A DNA stretch of 64,000 bases from assembly GCA_964451365.1 (NCBI GenBank), contig CAYVIB010000009.1:95104-159103 (forward strand). Reading direction: 5' to 3'. Numbering within the stretch: the first letter of the stretch is position 1; each line of letters begins with the position of its first letter. The notes under the pieces are model-generated. The model was not told where the DNA came from, made no database searches, and saw only the letters and a list, made by a program, of their open reading frames with translations. This DNA is from CAYVIB01 sp964451365. GTDB taxonomy: Bacteria > Pseudomonadota > Gammaproteobacteria > Pseudomonadales > Cellvibrionaceae. The position numbers and the translations under genes are program-made. Below are positions 54,518 through 63,403 of the stretch, in pieces.

Positions 54518-54588
54518 GGGTAGCGTTGCCAGCAGCGCTACCCTTAGCGCTACCGTATTACGTATTGCTTCTAACGGAGGATATGTAT
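54518..54588 (+). promoter_or_regulatory. ROSE-like RNA thermosensor, Hsp20 gene 2
   Basis: GGGTAGCG (54518-54525) pairs with CGCTACCC (54536-54543); downstream comes UUGCUUCUAAC and GGAGGAU, the anti-ribosome-site hairpin. The 13-base ACGTATTGCTTCT and the GGAGGATATGT are identical in the leader of Hsp20 gene 1. Confidence 0.65.
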
Positions 54589-55182
54589 ATGAACACAAGT
54601 TTTAATTTACAGAAGTTTAACCCCTGGAACTGGTTTAAACACGAGGAAAACCAGCAGGCCGGGGGCGACCGGATTCCGGTTAAACGGACAGGCGGGGAAC
54701 CGGCCGCCACGCCGGCGCCCTACGGCGGCGTCTATCAAAGTCCGCTTTTGAGACTGCACCAACAACTGGACCAAATGTTCGATGAGGCGTTTCGCGGTTT
54801 TGGTTCTCCCACACGCCTGGACAGCGCCGGCTGGCCTGGCGGCTCCGGCTTTATGCCCTCCCTGGATATCGCCAGTGAGGATGAAAAATACACTGTCACT
54901 GTCGAAGTACCCGGCTTAAGCGAAAAGGACGTTAACATTGAGCTCAAGAACGATACCCTTACCATTCGCGGCAATAAAAAAGAGGAAAGCGAAAACAGGG
55001 ACAAACACTTTTATCGTTTTGAACGCCACTACGGCGAATTTCAACGGGTGCTTGCCCTGCCGGCCGATGCGCAGGCCAACGATATCCGGGCCGAAATGAA
55101 ACAAGGGATACTTACCATTGTCATACCCCGGAAGCCTGAAGACAGGTCCGATGTAAAACAAATTACAATTAACAGTCATTAA
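54589..55182 (+). CDS. Small heat-shock protein, Hsp20 (second copy)
   Basis: A 197-residue Hsp20 with a longer N-terminal region (about residues 1-80, poor in order and rich in Gln, Gly and Pro) and a crystallin domain at 85-185: YTVTVEVPGLSEKDVNIEL, LTIRGNKKEE, FQRVLALPAD. The C-terminal I-x-I is ITI. The ATG at 54589 follows GGAGG by 8 bases. It is more similar in layout to class A-type bacterial Hsp20 used in heat tolerance; the first copy is shorter. Confidence 0.92.
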   Translation: MNTSFNLQKFNPWNWFKHEENQQAGGDRIPVKRTGGEPAATPAPYGGVYQSPLLRLHQQLDQMFDEAFRGFGSPTRLDSAGWPGGSGFMPSLDIASEDEKYTVTVEVPGLSEKDVNIELKNDTLTIRGNKKEESENRDKHFYRFERHYGEFQRVLALPADAQANDIRAEMKQGILTIVIPRKPEDRSDVKQITINSH

Positions 55183-55254
55183 TACAATTCAGTCGGTGTG
55201 CCCAGGTGCAGGAAGGGCGCACCTTATCTTTATTGACGATTAAAAAGGTGACCC

Positions 55255-56613
55255 GTGAAAAAATTCACACCGCTAGTTTGCAGCTTGTTTTTGCTCTTTG
55301 CCTTCCAGGGCCATACGGCGCTTCCACTATTCGACAGCCAGGGAGACAAACTGCCCTCCCTGTCGCCGATGCTAAAGGAGGTCAATCCGGCGGTGGTCAA
55401 CATTGCCACTTTTTCGCAACAGCAACAGGCGGTCAACCCTCTGCTGAACGACCCGTTTTTCCGTTTCTTTTTCGATATTCCACAAAATGATCCCCGTTAC
55501 CGACAACAACCGCAGCGACGCCAGCAAAGCGCCGGCTCCGGAGTTATCGTCGACGCGGGCGATGGTATTGTTATTACCAACTATCACGTCATCAGGGGCG
55601 CGGACGAAGTACAGGTGTCCCTGGTGGATGGCCGCACATTTAAGGCGAATATTCGCGGTGTGGACCCGGAACTGGATGTTGCCGTACTGGAGATTGAAGC
55701 CGGTGATCTGGCCGAGGTGAAGCTGGCCGATTCCACCGAACTCGAAGTGGGCGATTTTGTCGTGGCGATTGGCAACCCTTTTGGCCTGGGGCAAACCGTG
55801 ACCACGGGCGTGGTCAGCGCTCTCGGTCGCACCGGCCTGGGAATCGAGGGTTACGAAAACTTTATCCAGACCGACGCATCAATTAACCCCGGTAATTCCG
55901 GCGGTGCGCTGGTGAACCTGCGCGGTGAGCTGGTGGGAATCAACACCGCGATTATCGCCCCCGCCGGTGGCAATGTGGGAATCGGTTTTGCCATTCCCAC
56001 CAATATGGTAAGAGCGAGTATGGAGCAAATTCTTGAACACGGTGAAGTGCGCCGCGGCGTTATCGGCGTGGCCATTCAGGACATCACCCCGGACCTGCGC
56101 CAGGCGTTTAACCTGAAGGCCAACCAGCAGGGCGTGCTGGTAACGGACGTTACCGAAGGTTTTCCGGCGGACAAGGGCGGTTTGCGGCCGGGCGATATTA
56201 TTGTTTCCGTCAACGGCGCGCGAACCGTATCCAGCGGGCAACTTCGCAGCCAATTGAGTATTGTCAACATCGGCGAAACGGTTGAACTGGAGATTCTGCG
56301 GGACGGGAAACAACGAACTGTCGACGTAAAAGTGCGCGAGCCCGACGTCAGTCAAGGTCCGGCTTTACATCCACTGCTGCAGGGAGCGCATTTTGCCGAC
56401 GCCAATAACATCAATGGCGTGGTGGTGACGGAACTTGCCCCCAACTCGCCTGCCGCCCGCAGCGGTTTGCGGCCCGGGGACGTCGTCACTTCCGTCAACC
56501 GGCAACGTGTGAACGATATGGAAGATTTCGCCAGGGCGCTGGCGAGAAACCGACAACAGATCCTGCTCTACGTTAACCGTGGCGGCAGTTCGTTTTACCT
56601 GATTATCCGGTAG
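55255..56613 (+). CDS. degQ: Periplasmic serine endoprotease, DegQ-like
   Basis: A 452-residue HtrA-family protease: signal peptide to about residue 22, trypsin-like domain with His111 (NYHVI), Asp141 (ELDVAV) and Ser215 (NPGNSGGAL), then two PDZ domains (about 260-350 and 365-450). A Q-rich loop (QQQQ, about residue 60) and no Q-linker are consistent with DegQ or DegP. The start is GTG with AAAGGTG upstream. It follows the Hsp20 genes in the same direction and may be co-induced by heat. Confidence 0.92.
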   Translation: MKKFTPLVCSLFLLFAFQGHTALPLFDSQGDKLPSLSPMLKEVNPAVVNIATFSQQQQAVNPLLNDPFFRFFFDIPQNDPRYRQQPQRRQQSAGSGVIVDAGDGIVITNYHVIRGADEVQVSLVDGRTFKANIRGVDPELDVAVLEIEAGDLAEVKLADSTELEVGDFVVAIGNPFGLGQTVTTGVVSALGRTGLGIEGYENFIQTDASINPGNSGGALVNLRGELVGINTAIIAPAGGNVGIGFAIPTNMVRASMEQILEHGEVRRGVIGVAIQDITPDLRQAFNLKANQQGVLVTDVTEGFPADKGGLRPGDIIVSVNGARTVSSGQLRSQLSIVNIGETVELEILRDGKQRTVDVKVREPDVSQGPALHPLLQGAHFADANNINGVVVTELAPNSPAARSGLRPGDVVTSVNRQRVNDMEDFARALARNRQQILLYVNRGGSSFYLIIR

Positions 56614-56622
56614 TGACATGTA

Positions 56623-56760
56623 GTGCGGGTAAGAAGCGCCACCCGCCGCAAGAAGAACCTCGCCTTGAGCGCCACTTTTTTTAGTGGTACTACATCAAGG
56701 ACCTGTTAACACTAATTCGGACAAAAGGCGGGTGGCCTTTGCTTGCCCGCCCTACCGCAC
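56623..56760. repeat. Inverted-repeat intergenic element, 138 bases
   Basis: The left end (56623-56647, GTGCGG... with CCACCCGCC) and right end (56727-56760) are inverted relatives. Inside lies a CCACT/AGTGG hairpin and the 21-base repeat also found at 6145-6165. The right arm resembles the hairpin at 46798-46838. It fills most of the gap before the epimerase-VKOR gene. Probably a MITE or REP-like element. Confidence 0.6.
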
Positions 56761-56896
56761 AGCGCTGAATTACCTTTTGTAAAATTTACGCACGCAAACG
56801 CCTCTTTCCAAGCTTGCCGGTCCATTGCCGGTGCCTTTCCCCCCGGAATGTTTCTTGCTCTTCCCCCGTAACAACAAAAAGTTTGGGGACGCCTTC

Positions 56897-59365
56897 ATGC
56901 CAGACAATTCCAAACCCGTTGTACTCATTACCGGCGCCGCGGGTAATATCGGCACCGCCTTGATAAACGCATTGCGCGGCCAATACACCGTGATAAGCCT
57001 GGATCGTTATGAGGCAAAAGCAGCGGATGCCAGTTTTGAATTTGATTTGACCTCGCGGGAGTCGGTGGCCGACGCCCTGGAAAAAGTGGCGGAAAAACTG
57101 GGCCGGCAACTGGCAGCGGTTATTCACCTTGCGGCGTATTTCGACTTTAGCGGTGAGCACTCGCCACTTTACGATTCGGTTAATGTGGAAGGCACGCGGC
57201 ATTTATTACACGCCCTGCAGCGATTTCGGGTCGAGCGATTTATTTATTCCAGTACCATGCTGGTTCACCAACCGGGCAGGCCCGGCGAAAAAACCACGGA
57301 GGAAACGCCGCTTAAACCGAAATGGGCCTACCCGGAATCCAAACTGAAATCGGAACAGGTAATTCAGCAGGAAGCCACCATGCCCTACACGCTGCTGCGC
57401 CTGGCGGGGCTTTACGATGAACAATCCGCGGTGCCCACCCTTACCCACCAGATTGCGCGGATTTACGAGAAGAACCTGAAGAGTCATTTATATTCCGGCG
57501 ATATCAACGCGGGACAGGCCTTTGTTCACCGCGAGGATATGATCGAAGCTTTCAGGCTGGCTGTGGAGAAACGCAACCAGTTACCGGAAAAAGGCAGCAT
57601 TTTAATCGGCGAAGAGCAAAGCGCCAGTTACGACTATCTACAGGAGCGCCTCGGCGAGCTGATTCACGGGGAGGAGGAATGGCGGACTATCCGCGTACCG
57701 GCACCCGTGGCCAAGGCCGGCGCCTGGGTGGAGGAAAAGGCGGAGCCTATTATTCCCGACGATTTCGATCACGGGGAAAAACCCTTTATCCGACCATTCA
57801 TGATCGAAATGGCGTCGGATTATTACCAACTCGACTGCTCAAAAGCCCGCAAATTATTGGGATGGAAAGCCGGACACTATATCGGCGATTCGCTAACCGA
57901 CATGGTGGCCAATCTTAAACGCGACCCGCTTAAGTGGTACAAGAGCAACAAGCTCACACCGCCGGACTGGATGGTTGCGGCCGGCGAAAAACATCGAAAT
58001 CCGGATGAAATGCTTGCCCGCTACAACCGCCGTTGCCGCGGTGAACACTACGACTTTCTGTGGGCGCATTTTTTAACCATCGGCCTGGGTGTGTGGCTGT
58101 TTACTTCGCCGCCCATTCTCGCTTATACCGGAACGGCGATGGCCACCAGCGACTACCTGAGCGGCGCGGGCCTTATCGTATGCGGTTTGTTTGCATTATC
58201 GTGGCGGCATCAATGGGCACGCTGGACAAACGCGGTTATAGGTTCATGGCTGTTGTTCGCACCGCTGGTCTTCTGGACATCCAGCGCGGCCGCCTATCTC
58301 AACAGCACGCTGGTAGGCATTGTGGTTATCGGCTTTGCGGTGCTCAGCCGGCCCAATCCCGGTGTGTCGCCGGTGGCGGCGATGACGGGTCCATCCACGC
58401 CGCCGGGTTGGATGGTCAATCCTTCCAGTTGGTTTCAGCGCGCGCCTATTATTATGCTGGCATTTGTCGGCTTTTTTATCTCACGTTATTTGACGGCGTA
58501 TCAACTGGAACAGGTCGACGGAATCTGGGAGCCGTTTTTCGGCGGCAGCGCGTCCGACCCGCAAAACGGCACCGAGGAAATAATCACCTCCTCGGTATCC
58601 GAAGCCTGGCCGGTACCTGATGCCGGCGTTGGCGCGCTGACCTACGCGCTGGAAATTCTTACCGGCCTGATGGGCTCCACCAAACGCTGGCGCACAATGC
58701 CGTGGCTAGTGGTGTTGTTTGGTTTTATGATCGTGCCACTGGGTATTGTATCCATCACTTTTATTATCATTCAGCCGATTATTATCGGCACCTGGTGCAC
58801 ACTCTGTTTAATCGCGGCGGCGGCAATGCTAATCCAGATTCCCTATTCCCTTGATGAACTTGTCGCCACGGGGCAGTTTTTAAAGCGCCGCTATCAAGCC
58901 GGGAGGCCAGTGCTGAAAATTTTCTTTGTCGGCGATACCGACGAAGGACCGCACGAAGAACAGAAAGATAATTTCTCCCGTCCGCCGTGGGTTGTATTCA
59001 AGGATATGTTAAGCGGAGGCGTTAACCTGCCGTGGAACCTGGCTTTGTGTCTTGTCATTGGTATCTGGCTGATGTGTACGCGACTGACACTGGGCAACAA
59101 CGGCCCACTGGCCAATTGGGAGCATTTTATCGGTTCAATGGTGATTACCATCGCTATATCGGCACTGGCTGAAGTAGCGCGTCCCGCGCGTTTCCTGATT
59201 ATTCCCTTCGCCGCCATCTTGTTGTTTACACCTTTTATCTATGGCGGCGACAGCCTGACAATCGCCAACAGCCTGATCTGCGCCGGCGCATTGATTGCCC
59301 TGAGCCTGCCGCGTGGGAAAATTTCCTGCACCTACGGCAGCTGGAATCGACTGCTTAAATATTAA
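56897..59365 (+). CDS. Epimerase-SPW-VKOR fusion protein
   Basis: An 822-residue protein. Residues about 1-320 are an extended SDR (NAD epimerase/dehydratase) with the nucleotide motif TGAAGNIG and the active-site region STMLV...YPESKLKSE, keeping the Tyr-Lys spacing (YPESK). From about 390, an SPW-type membrane region of several helices (WAHFLTIGLGVWLF, and a YLNSTLVGIVVIGFAV segment) follows. A VKOR-like region at about 640-720 has the redox pair CTLC in GTWCTLCLIA. The last 130 residues are three more helices. An integral-membrane protein linking a dehydrogenase to disulfide chemistry; the function is not known. ATG at 56897 has GGGGAC upstream. Confidence 0.8.
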   Translation: MPDNSKPVVLITGAAGNIGTALINALRGQYTVISLDRYEAKAADASFEFDLTSRESVADALEKVAEKLGRQLAAVIHLAAYFDFSGEHSPLYDSVNVEGTRHLLHALQRFRVERFIYSSTMLVHQPGRPGEKTTEETPLKPKWAYPESKLKSEQVIQQEATMPYTLLRLAGLYDEQSAVPTLTHQIARIYEKNLKSHLYSGDINAGQAFVHREDMIEAFRLAVEKRNQLPEKGSILIGEEQSASYDYLQERLGELIHGEEEWRTIRVPAPVAKAGAWVEEKAEPIIPDDFDHGEKPFIRPFMIEMASDYYQLDCSKARKLLGWKAGHYIGDSLTDMVANLKRDPLKWYKSNKLTPPDWMVAAGEKHRNPDEMLARYNRRCRGEHYDFLWAHFLTIGLGVWLFTSPPILAYTGTAMATSDYLSGAGLIVCGLFALSWRHQWARWTNAVIGSWLLFAPLVFWTSSAAAYLNSTLVGIVVIGFAVLSRPNPGVSPVAAMTGPSTPPGWMVNPSSWFQRAPIIMLAFVGFFISRYLTAYQLEQVDGIWEPFFGGSASDPQNGTEEIITSSVSEAWPVPDAGVGALTYALEILTGLMGSTKRWRTMPWLVVLFGFMIVPLGIVSITFIIIQPIIIGTWCTLCLIAAAAMLIQIPYSLDELVATGQFLKRRYQAGRPVLKIFFVGDTDEGPHEEQKDNFSRPPWVVFKDMLSGGVNLPWNLALCLVIGIWLMCTRLTLGNNGPLANWEHFIGSMVITIAISALAEVARPARFLIIPFAAILLFTPFIYGGDSLTIANSLICAGALIALSLPRGKISCTYGSWNRLLKY

Positions 59366-59483
59366 CCTTCCCGGAAAAATCCTCTTTTTACTGAAGGGTT
59401 ATTTTTCCACCGTACGTCCGCGCAACCGGCAAAGGAGACGCATTTCGTGTATGATAGGCGGGCATTTCTCACAGGGGCTCATT

Positions 59484-59681
59484 ATGACAGCCAAACCCAA
59501 GCAAGCATCGGCCAAAAAAAAGCAGCAGGCGGCCATCGAGACATCTCAGTCCATCGCGGAGCAAACCGAGGCCTTTTTTAAGGCAGGAGGTAAAATTCAG
59601 CAAATCCGTTCCGGCGTAAGCGGCTTGCAAAGTCTTGCGGGGCCGAAACATATCACGCTCGGAAAAAAACCTCGCGAGTAG
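59484..59681 (+). CDS. Small basic protein with SutA-like core
   Basis: A 65-residue protein. The centre, TEAFFKAGGKIQQIRSGVSG, resembles the FLARGGKIQEI core of SutA, an RNA-polymerase-binding stress regulator of Pseudomonas, but lacks its acidic N-terminal region. Rich in Lys at the N-terminus. An ACAGGGG site precedes the ATG at 59484. The link to SutA is tentative. Confidence 0.5.
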   Translation: MTAKPKQASAKKKQQAAIETSQSIAEQTEAFFKAGGKIQQIRSGVSGLQSLAGPKHITLGKKPRE

Positions 59682-59719
59682 TTTTCACAAAAGCAGTAAT
59701 TAACACTCGCTGACTGGAA

Positions 59720-60208
59720 TTAACGGCAAACAAAGTCAGCAAAACGCTTCAAGATAAACGGCCAACCCATTTCAGATGCCATCGCTTCCTGATAGGCGGC
59801 GGCATTCTCGCCATGCCGTTCGAAATCCCGATGCTCCAGGATAATCCGGGTGCGCTCCGGGCCATCAGAGCAAAAAAGTATTTCCACCGTGCTCGCACGC
59901 ATCGGATTCGGTTGAGGCTCCCGGCCGGGACCAATCTGCCATGCCAGCACCAAACGCTCGGGCGGCCTCCAAACCAATACGCGACCCCAATCGCTTTGAA
60001 AGCCGTGCGGTCCCCGTTCGGTACACCGACTTTTTTCCCTTGGCTCAAACCCTATGTCGATCAATGCCTCCTTCGACCAAGTGTATTCCCGCGGCCACCA
60101 TAAACCAAACTCCCTGGTAAAACGACCAAAAACATCCTTGCGCGGCATGGGAATCATTAACTCATGGTGAACGGGATTTTCCAATTTTCTCGCCGCTGCC
60201 GTTTCCAC
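59720..60208 (-). CDS. SRPBCC (AHSA1-like) domain protein
   Basis: A 162-residue protein of the START/Bet v1-like superfamily: FGRFTREFGLWWP, a beta-strand WGRVLVWRPPERLVLAWQIG, and TRIILEHRDFERHG, the pattern of AHSA1-type proteins. No signal peptide. It probably binds a small hydrophobic ligand or acts on Hsp90-like partners; unknown. Convergent with the small SutA-like gene. Confidence 0.78.
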   Translation of the reverse strand: METAAARKLENPVHHELMIPMPRKDVFGRFTREFGLWWPREYTWSKEALIDIGFEPREKSRCTERGPHGFQSDWGRVLVWRPPERLVLAWQIGPGREPQPNPMRASTVEILFCSDGPERTRIILEHRDFERHGENAAAYQEAMASEMGWPFILKRFADFVCR

Positions 60209-60900
60209 AACGCAAATACCTCGGTGTTGCTTGACATGGATATTTTGATTTTTTGCCGTGGTTGCAGTTCCTTATACACATGTTAAGGAAAAACGACTTT
60301 CCGTCAGAATGGCAGGGCATAACGGCTGAAAGTAAATAACCAACTCAAATTGCTTGTTTTGTCTCACCACCTGTTAGATAGAATTCACACTTCGTAACAT
60401 TCCTTGAAGTTGCTCCCGTTATGTTAACCAATCCTCTACTAAAATCCAGGCTGGCAATATATCTTGGTGAAATTCGCAACCAACGATATTAAGTGATAAG
60501 AGATTCAACAAACAACGATAATTTAAACAACAATTTAAAGTCGTAGTGAGCGCAACCCTGACATAACAATAATTTGCTTGCAAAAAATCCCGGGACCACG
60601 CTCTCACAAATTACACACTCATCCATAAGACGTTATTTTTTCCTGAAAAAATAGTGTGCAATCTAGCGCGATTGCGTTTTTCAAAATTCAATTTTTATTA
60701 TTTATTTCTGATATTTTTCTCGTTAGTGTTTTTTCCAAAAAAATAAAATAGTTCATACCTTTTCTAGATAAGTTTCACACTCCAAACAAACCGAACCTTA
60801 TTTCAATTGGTTATGTTAACCAATCCACTAGCACATCCGGTTTCATCGAATATAGTTAAGAAAAAAGTATTACTAATATTACAATTTTCGAGGAACCAAA
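60209..60900. other. Long AT-rich control region of the CBM lipoprotein gene
   Basis: A 692-base gap without a credible gene. It contains the palindrome at 60806-60824, a second copy of its right part at 60419-60434, and an AT-rich inverted repeat (TATTTTTTC/GAAAAAATA, 60634-60653) flanked by CACACT and AGTGTG. Confidence 0.5.
60806..60824. promoter_or_regulatory. Palindromic operator candidate
   Basis: ATTGGTTA-TGT-TAACCAAT, 8-base arms around TGT, lies 77 bases before the CBM lipoprotein start. The 16-mer TTATGTTAACCAATCC, which includes its right arm, also occurs at 60419-60434. A LacI- or TetR-type repressor site is plausible. Confidence 0.45.
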
Positions 60901-62895
60901 GTGTCAACATCCGCAAAAATTTCCAGCTTACTGCTGGCTTGTACTTTATTTTCCGCTTGTGGAGGAAACTCCAACCCGGATTTCAATTCCGAATCACCCG
61001 CCAGTACATTAACCGATAAAAATAATTCGCCCACGCCTAAACCGAATACTGATCAAAATATCGTTTCGGCAACAGATGTATATGAAACCCAATCCACTTC
61101 TTCGGACTCCATCACCATCGAGGAAAGCACCGCGGGGTTTTGCCAGGTCGATGGAATAGTAAGCGGCAAACACGACGGCTTTACCGGCACCGGCTTCATT
61201 GATACTCCCAATCAAACCGGCGTGGGCGTTGAATGGAAAGTAACTGTTCCGTCAACCCAAACCTACACACTTACCTGGCGCTATGCCAACAGCACCAATA
61301 CAAACCGAACCGCTCGTTTGCTGGCGAACGGCAAGCAAGTATTGGCCAATATTGATTTTGTCCAAACCGGCAGTTGGTCAAGCTGGGGAACCGCCTCCAT
61401 GTCGGTTAAGTTGGCGGCGGGCGATAACGTTTTGCGTTTGGAAGCCACCAGCGCCGATGGCCTCGCCAATATCGACAACCTGCAAATCCTCGGCGTGAAT
61501 CCGCAGGTGGCTTATTGCGGTGGGGACTCTCCAAAGCCAAGCCCTACGCCCAGCCCGACTCCGATCCCCATTAAAACACTTTCTATCGAGGAAGACGCAG
61601 CCGGGTTCTGCAGTGTTGACGGATCAATAACCGCCAAACACGACGGCTTTACCGGGAGCGGTTTTGCCGATACACCCAACCAACTCGGAGCGGGTATTAC
61701 CTGGAGCGTCAACGTTCCCGTCGATACGACTTATACACTCAATTGGCGTTATGCCAATAGCACCAACACAAACCGAACCGCCGACTTGCTGGTGGACGGC
61801 AAAAATGTGATAAGCGCTATCGATTTTGCGCAGACCGGGGCATGGTCATCATGGGAATCCGCTTCCACGGCAATAAGGCTTACCGCCGGCGAGCATAAAA
61901 TTCGCCTGCAAGCCACAACTGAAAACGGGCTGGCGAATATTGATAACCTGGAGATAACCGGACGCGATCCGAAAACCGGAACCTGTGACGAAACGGGCCC
62001 CGCTCCCCAACCAACACCGAGCCCAACTCCAACACCAAGTCCCACGCCTATTCCCATTGTAACTTTCACCGTGGAAGAAAACGCGGCAGGATTCTGTAAC
62101 CTGGATGGACAAATTGATAGCAAACACAGCGGTTTTACCGGCAGCGGATTCGCCGATACAGGAAATTCCGAAAGCGCGGGCATAACCTGGAGCGTCGAAA
62201 CCCCGACCAGCGGAACCTACACACTTAGCTGGCGTTACGCCAACAGCTCTTCTGTTAACCGACCCGCCAGACTGCTGCTGAATGGCAAAGCGGTTAACAG
62301 CACGGTTGATTTTCCCCAGACAGGAAGCTGGTCCACCTGGGAGACGGTAACCCTGCCTGTCAGCCTGTCTTCCGGAAATCACGAATTGCGCCTTGAAGCC
62401 ACAACCGTGTACGGTCTCGGCAACATAGACAGTTTGAAAATAACCGGACGCGGTCCGTCGGCAGGCACCTGTACCACACCGACCCAGCCCCCGGTGACCC
62501 CCACTCCGGTTCCAACGGTCATACCGACACCGATTGTTACACCGCCGCCGGTACCAACCCCTACACCAGTCGTCACACCGGTACCCACCACGACGCCAAC
62601 ACCCGTGGTCACGCCAACTCCGGCACCGGATCAAAAATCGGTGACCATCTCGTGGGATATTCCAAGCAAAATGGAAAACGGCGAAAGTGTTTCACTTAGC
62701 GACATTGGAGGTTACGAAATTATCTATCGCAAGACAGGCGAAGTGCTCTTCAACACGATTACGATACGCGACCAGACAGTTTCGCAATATGTTCTGCAAA
62801 ATCTTGAAGCCGGTCAGTATGAGTTTTTAATTGCCGCGTTTGACATTGAAGGCTTGTATAGTGATTTCTCAAAACCGGTAATTGTGGATTTGTAA
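60901..62895 (+). CDS. Lipoprotein with three CBM35-like modules and a C-terminal fibronectin-III-like domain
   Basis: A 664-residue predicted surface lipoprotein: lipobox FSAC (Cys20) after a short signal. Three homologous modules of about 130 residues (about 70-205, 227-363, 388-523) share the phrases AGFC, KH.GFTG.GF.DT, TYTL.WRYANS, DF.QTG.WS.W and NID.L.I.G, as in CBM35/CBM6-type carbohydrate binders. PT-rich linkers separate them; a longer PTP linker (525-577) leads to a fibronectin-III-like end domain. No catalytic domain is present. It may anchor cells to polysaccharide or present substrate to enzymes. GTG start with GAGGA upstream. Confidence 0.85.
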   Translation: MSTSAKISSLLLACTLFSACGGNSNPDFNSESPASTLTDKNNSPTPKPNTDQNIVSATDVYETQSTSSDSITIEESTAGFCQVDGIVSGKHDGFTGTGFIDTPNQTGVGVEWKVTVPSTQTYTLTWRYANSTNTNRTARLLANGKQVLANIDFVQTGSWSSWGTASMSVKLAAGDNVLRLEATSADGLANIDNLQILGVNPQVAYCGGDSPKPSPTPSPTPIPIKTLSIEEDAAGFCSVDGSITAKHDGFTGSGFADTPNQLGAGITWSVNVPVDTTYTLNWRYANSTNTNRTADLLVDGKNVISAIDFAQTGAWSSWESASTAIRLTAGEHKIRLQATTENGLANIDNLEITGRDPKTGTCDETGPAPQPTPSPTPTPSPTPIPIVTFTVEENAAGFCNLDGQIDSKHSGFTGSGFADTGNSESAGITWSVETPTSGTYTLSWRYANSSSVNRPARLLLNGKAVNSTVDFPQTGSWSTWETVTLPVSLSSGNHELRLEATTVYGLGNIDSLKITGRGPSAGTCTTPTQPPVTPTPVPTVIPTPIVTPPPVPTPTPVVTPVPTTTPTPVVTPTPAPDQKSVTISWDIPSKMENGESVSLSDIGGYEIIYRKTGEVLFNTITIRDQTVSQYVLQNLEAGQYEFLIAAFDIEGLYSDFSKPVIVDL

Positions 62896-62930
62896 AACCG
62901 GGTCGGGAATTAAAATTAAAAAACCGTGTC

Positions 62931-62976
62931 GCCCGAAAACACTGGCGTGAAAACCGCCAGCGTTTTCGGGCTTGTT
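62931..62976 (+). terminator. Rho-independent terminator
   Basis: GCCCGAAAAC-a-CTGGCG pairs with CGCCAG-c-GTTTTCGGGC around TGAAAAC, followed by TTGTTTATT. It closes the CBM lipoprotein gene. Confidence 0.8.
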
Positions 62977-63013
62977 TATTACCGAACCGTTACGAACCCA
63001 CAGATCCTTCTCT

Positions 63014-63403
63014 TTATACTGGCGCCAGCATATTGGCATCGCGCAACAGTGTCCATTTACCCTCCTGCCTTTTGAGAATCGAAAGAGTATGCCCCGCTCT
63101 TGTCATTGAAGCGGCACCTCCGGGCGGAGTCACCACCACGGTCAGCTTGGTCCACATATAAGCCCAGTCTCCCATTATTTTAATTTCCTGAATTTCGCTG
63201 CCGCCCTCTATTAAAGGAGCATCCCGCCCCGCTTGCGCCCGGGAGGTGGTTTCGAATTCGAACTTGGACATTGGCGCACGGCCTGGCATAAGAAACACAG
63301 CATCATCCGACATTAAATCAAGAAGAGTATCGATATCTCCTTTTTTTGTTGCCTCCATCCATGTCGCCACCAGTTGACGTATTGCCTGCTCATCATTTTG
63401 CAT
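63014..63403 (-). CDS. SnoaL-like/DUF4440 protein (SgcJ/EcaC family)
   Basis: A 129-residue cystatin-like cone protein. QLVATWMEATKKGDIDTLLDLM and DDAVFLMPGRAPM are the family hallmark, with the WTLLRDANML end. No signal peptide. Such proteins include ketosteroid isomerase-like enzymes of unknown substrate. The ATG at 63403 has GGGAG 5 bases upstream; longer starts lack one. Confidence 0.8.
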   Translation of the reverse strand: MQNDEQAIRQLVATWMEATKKGDIDTLLDLMSDDAVFLMPGRAPMSKFEFETTSRAQAGRDAPLIEGGSEIQEIKIMGDWAYMWTKLTVVVTPPGGAASMTRAGHTLSILKRQEGKWTLLRDANMLAPV

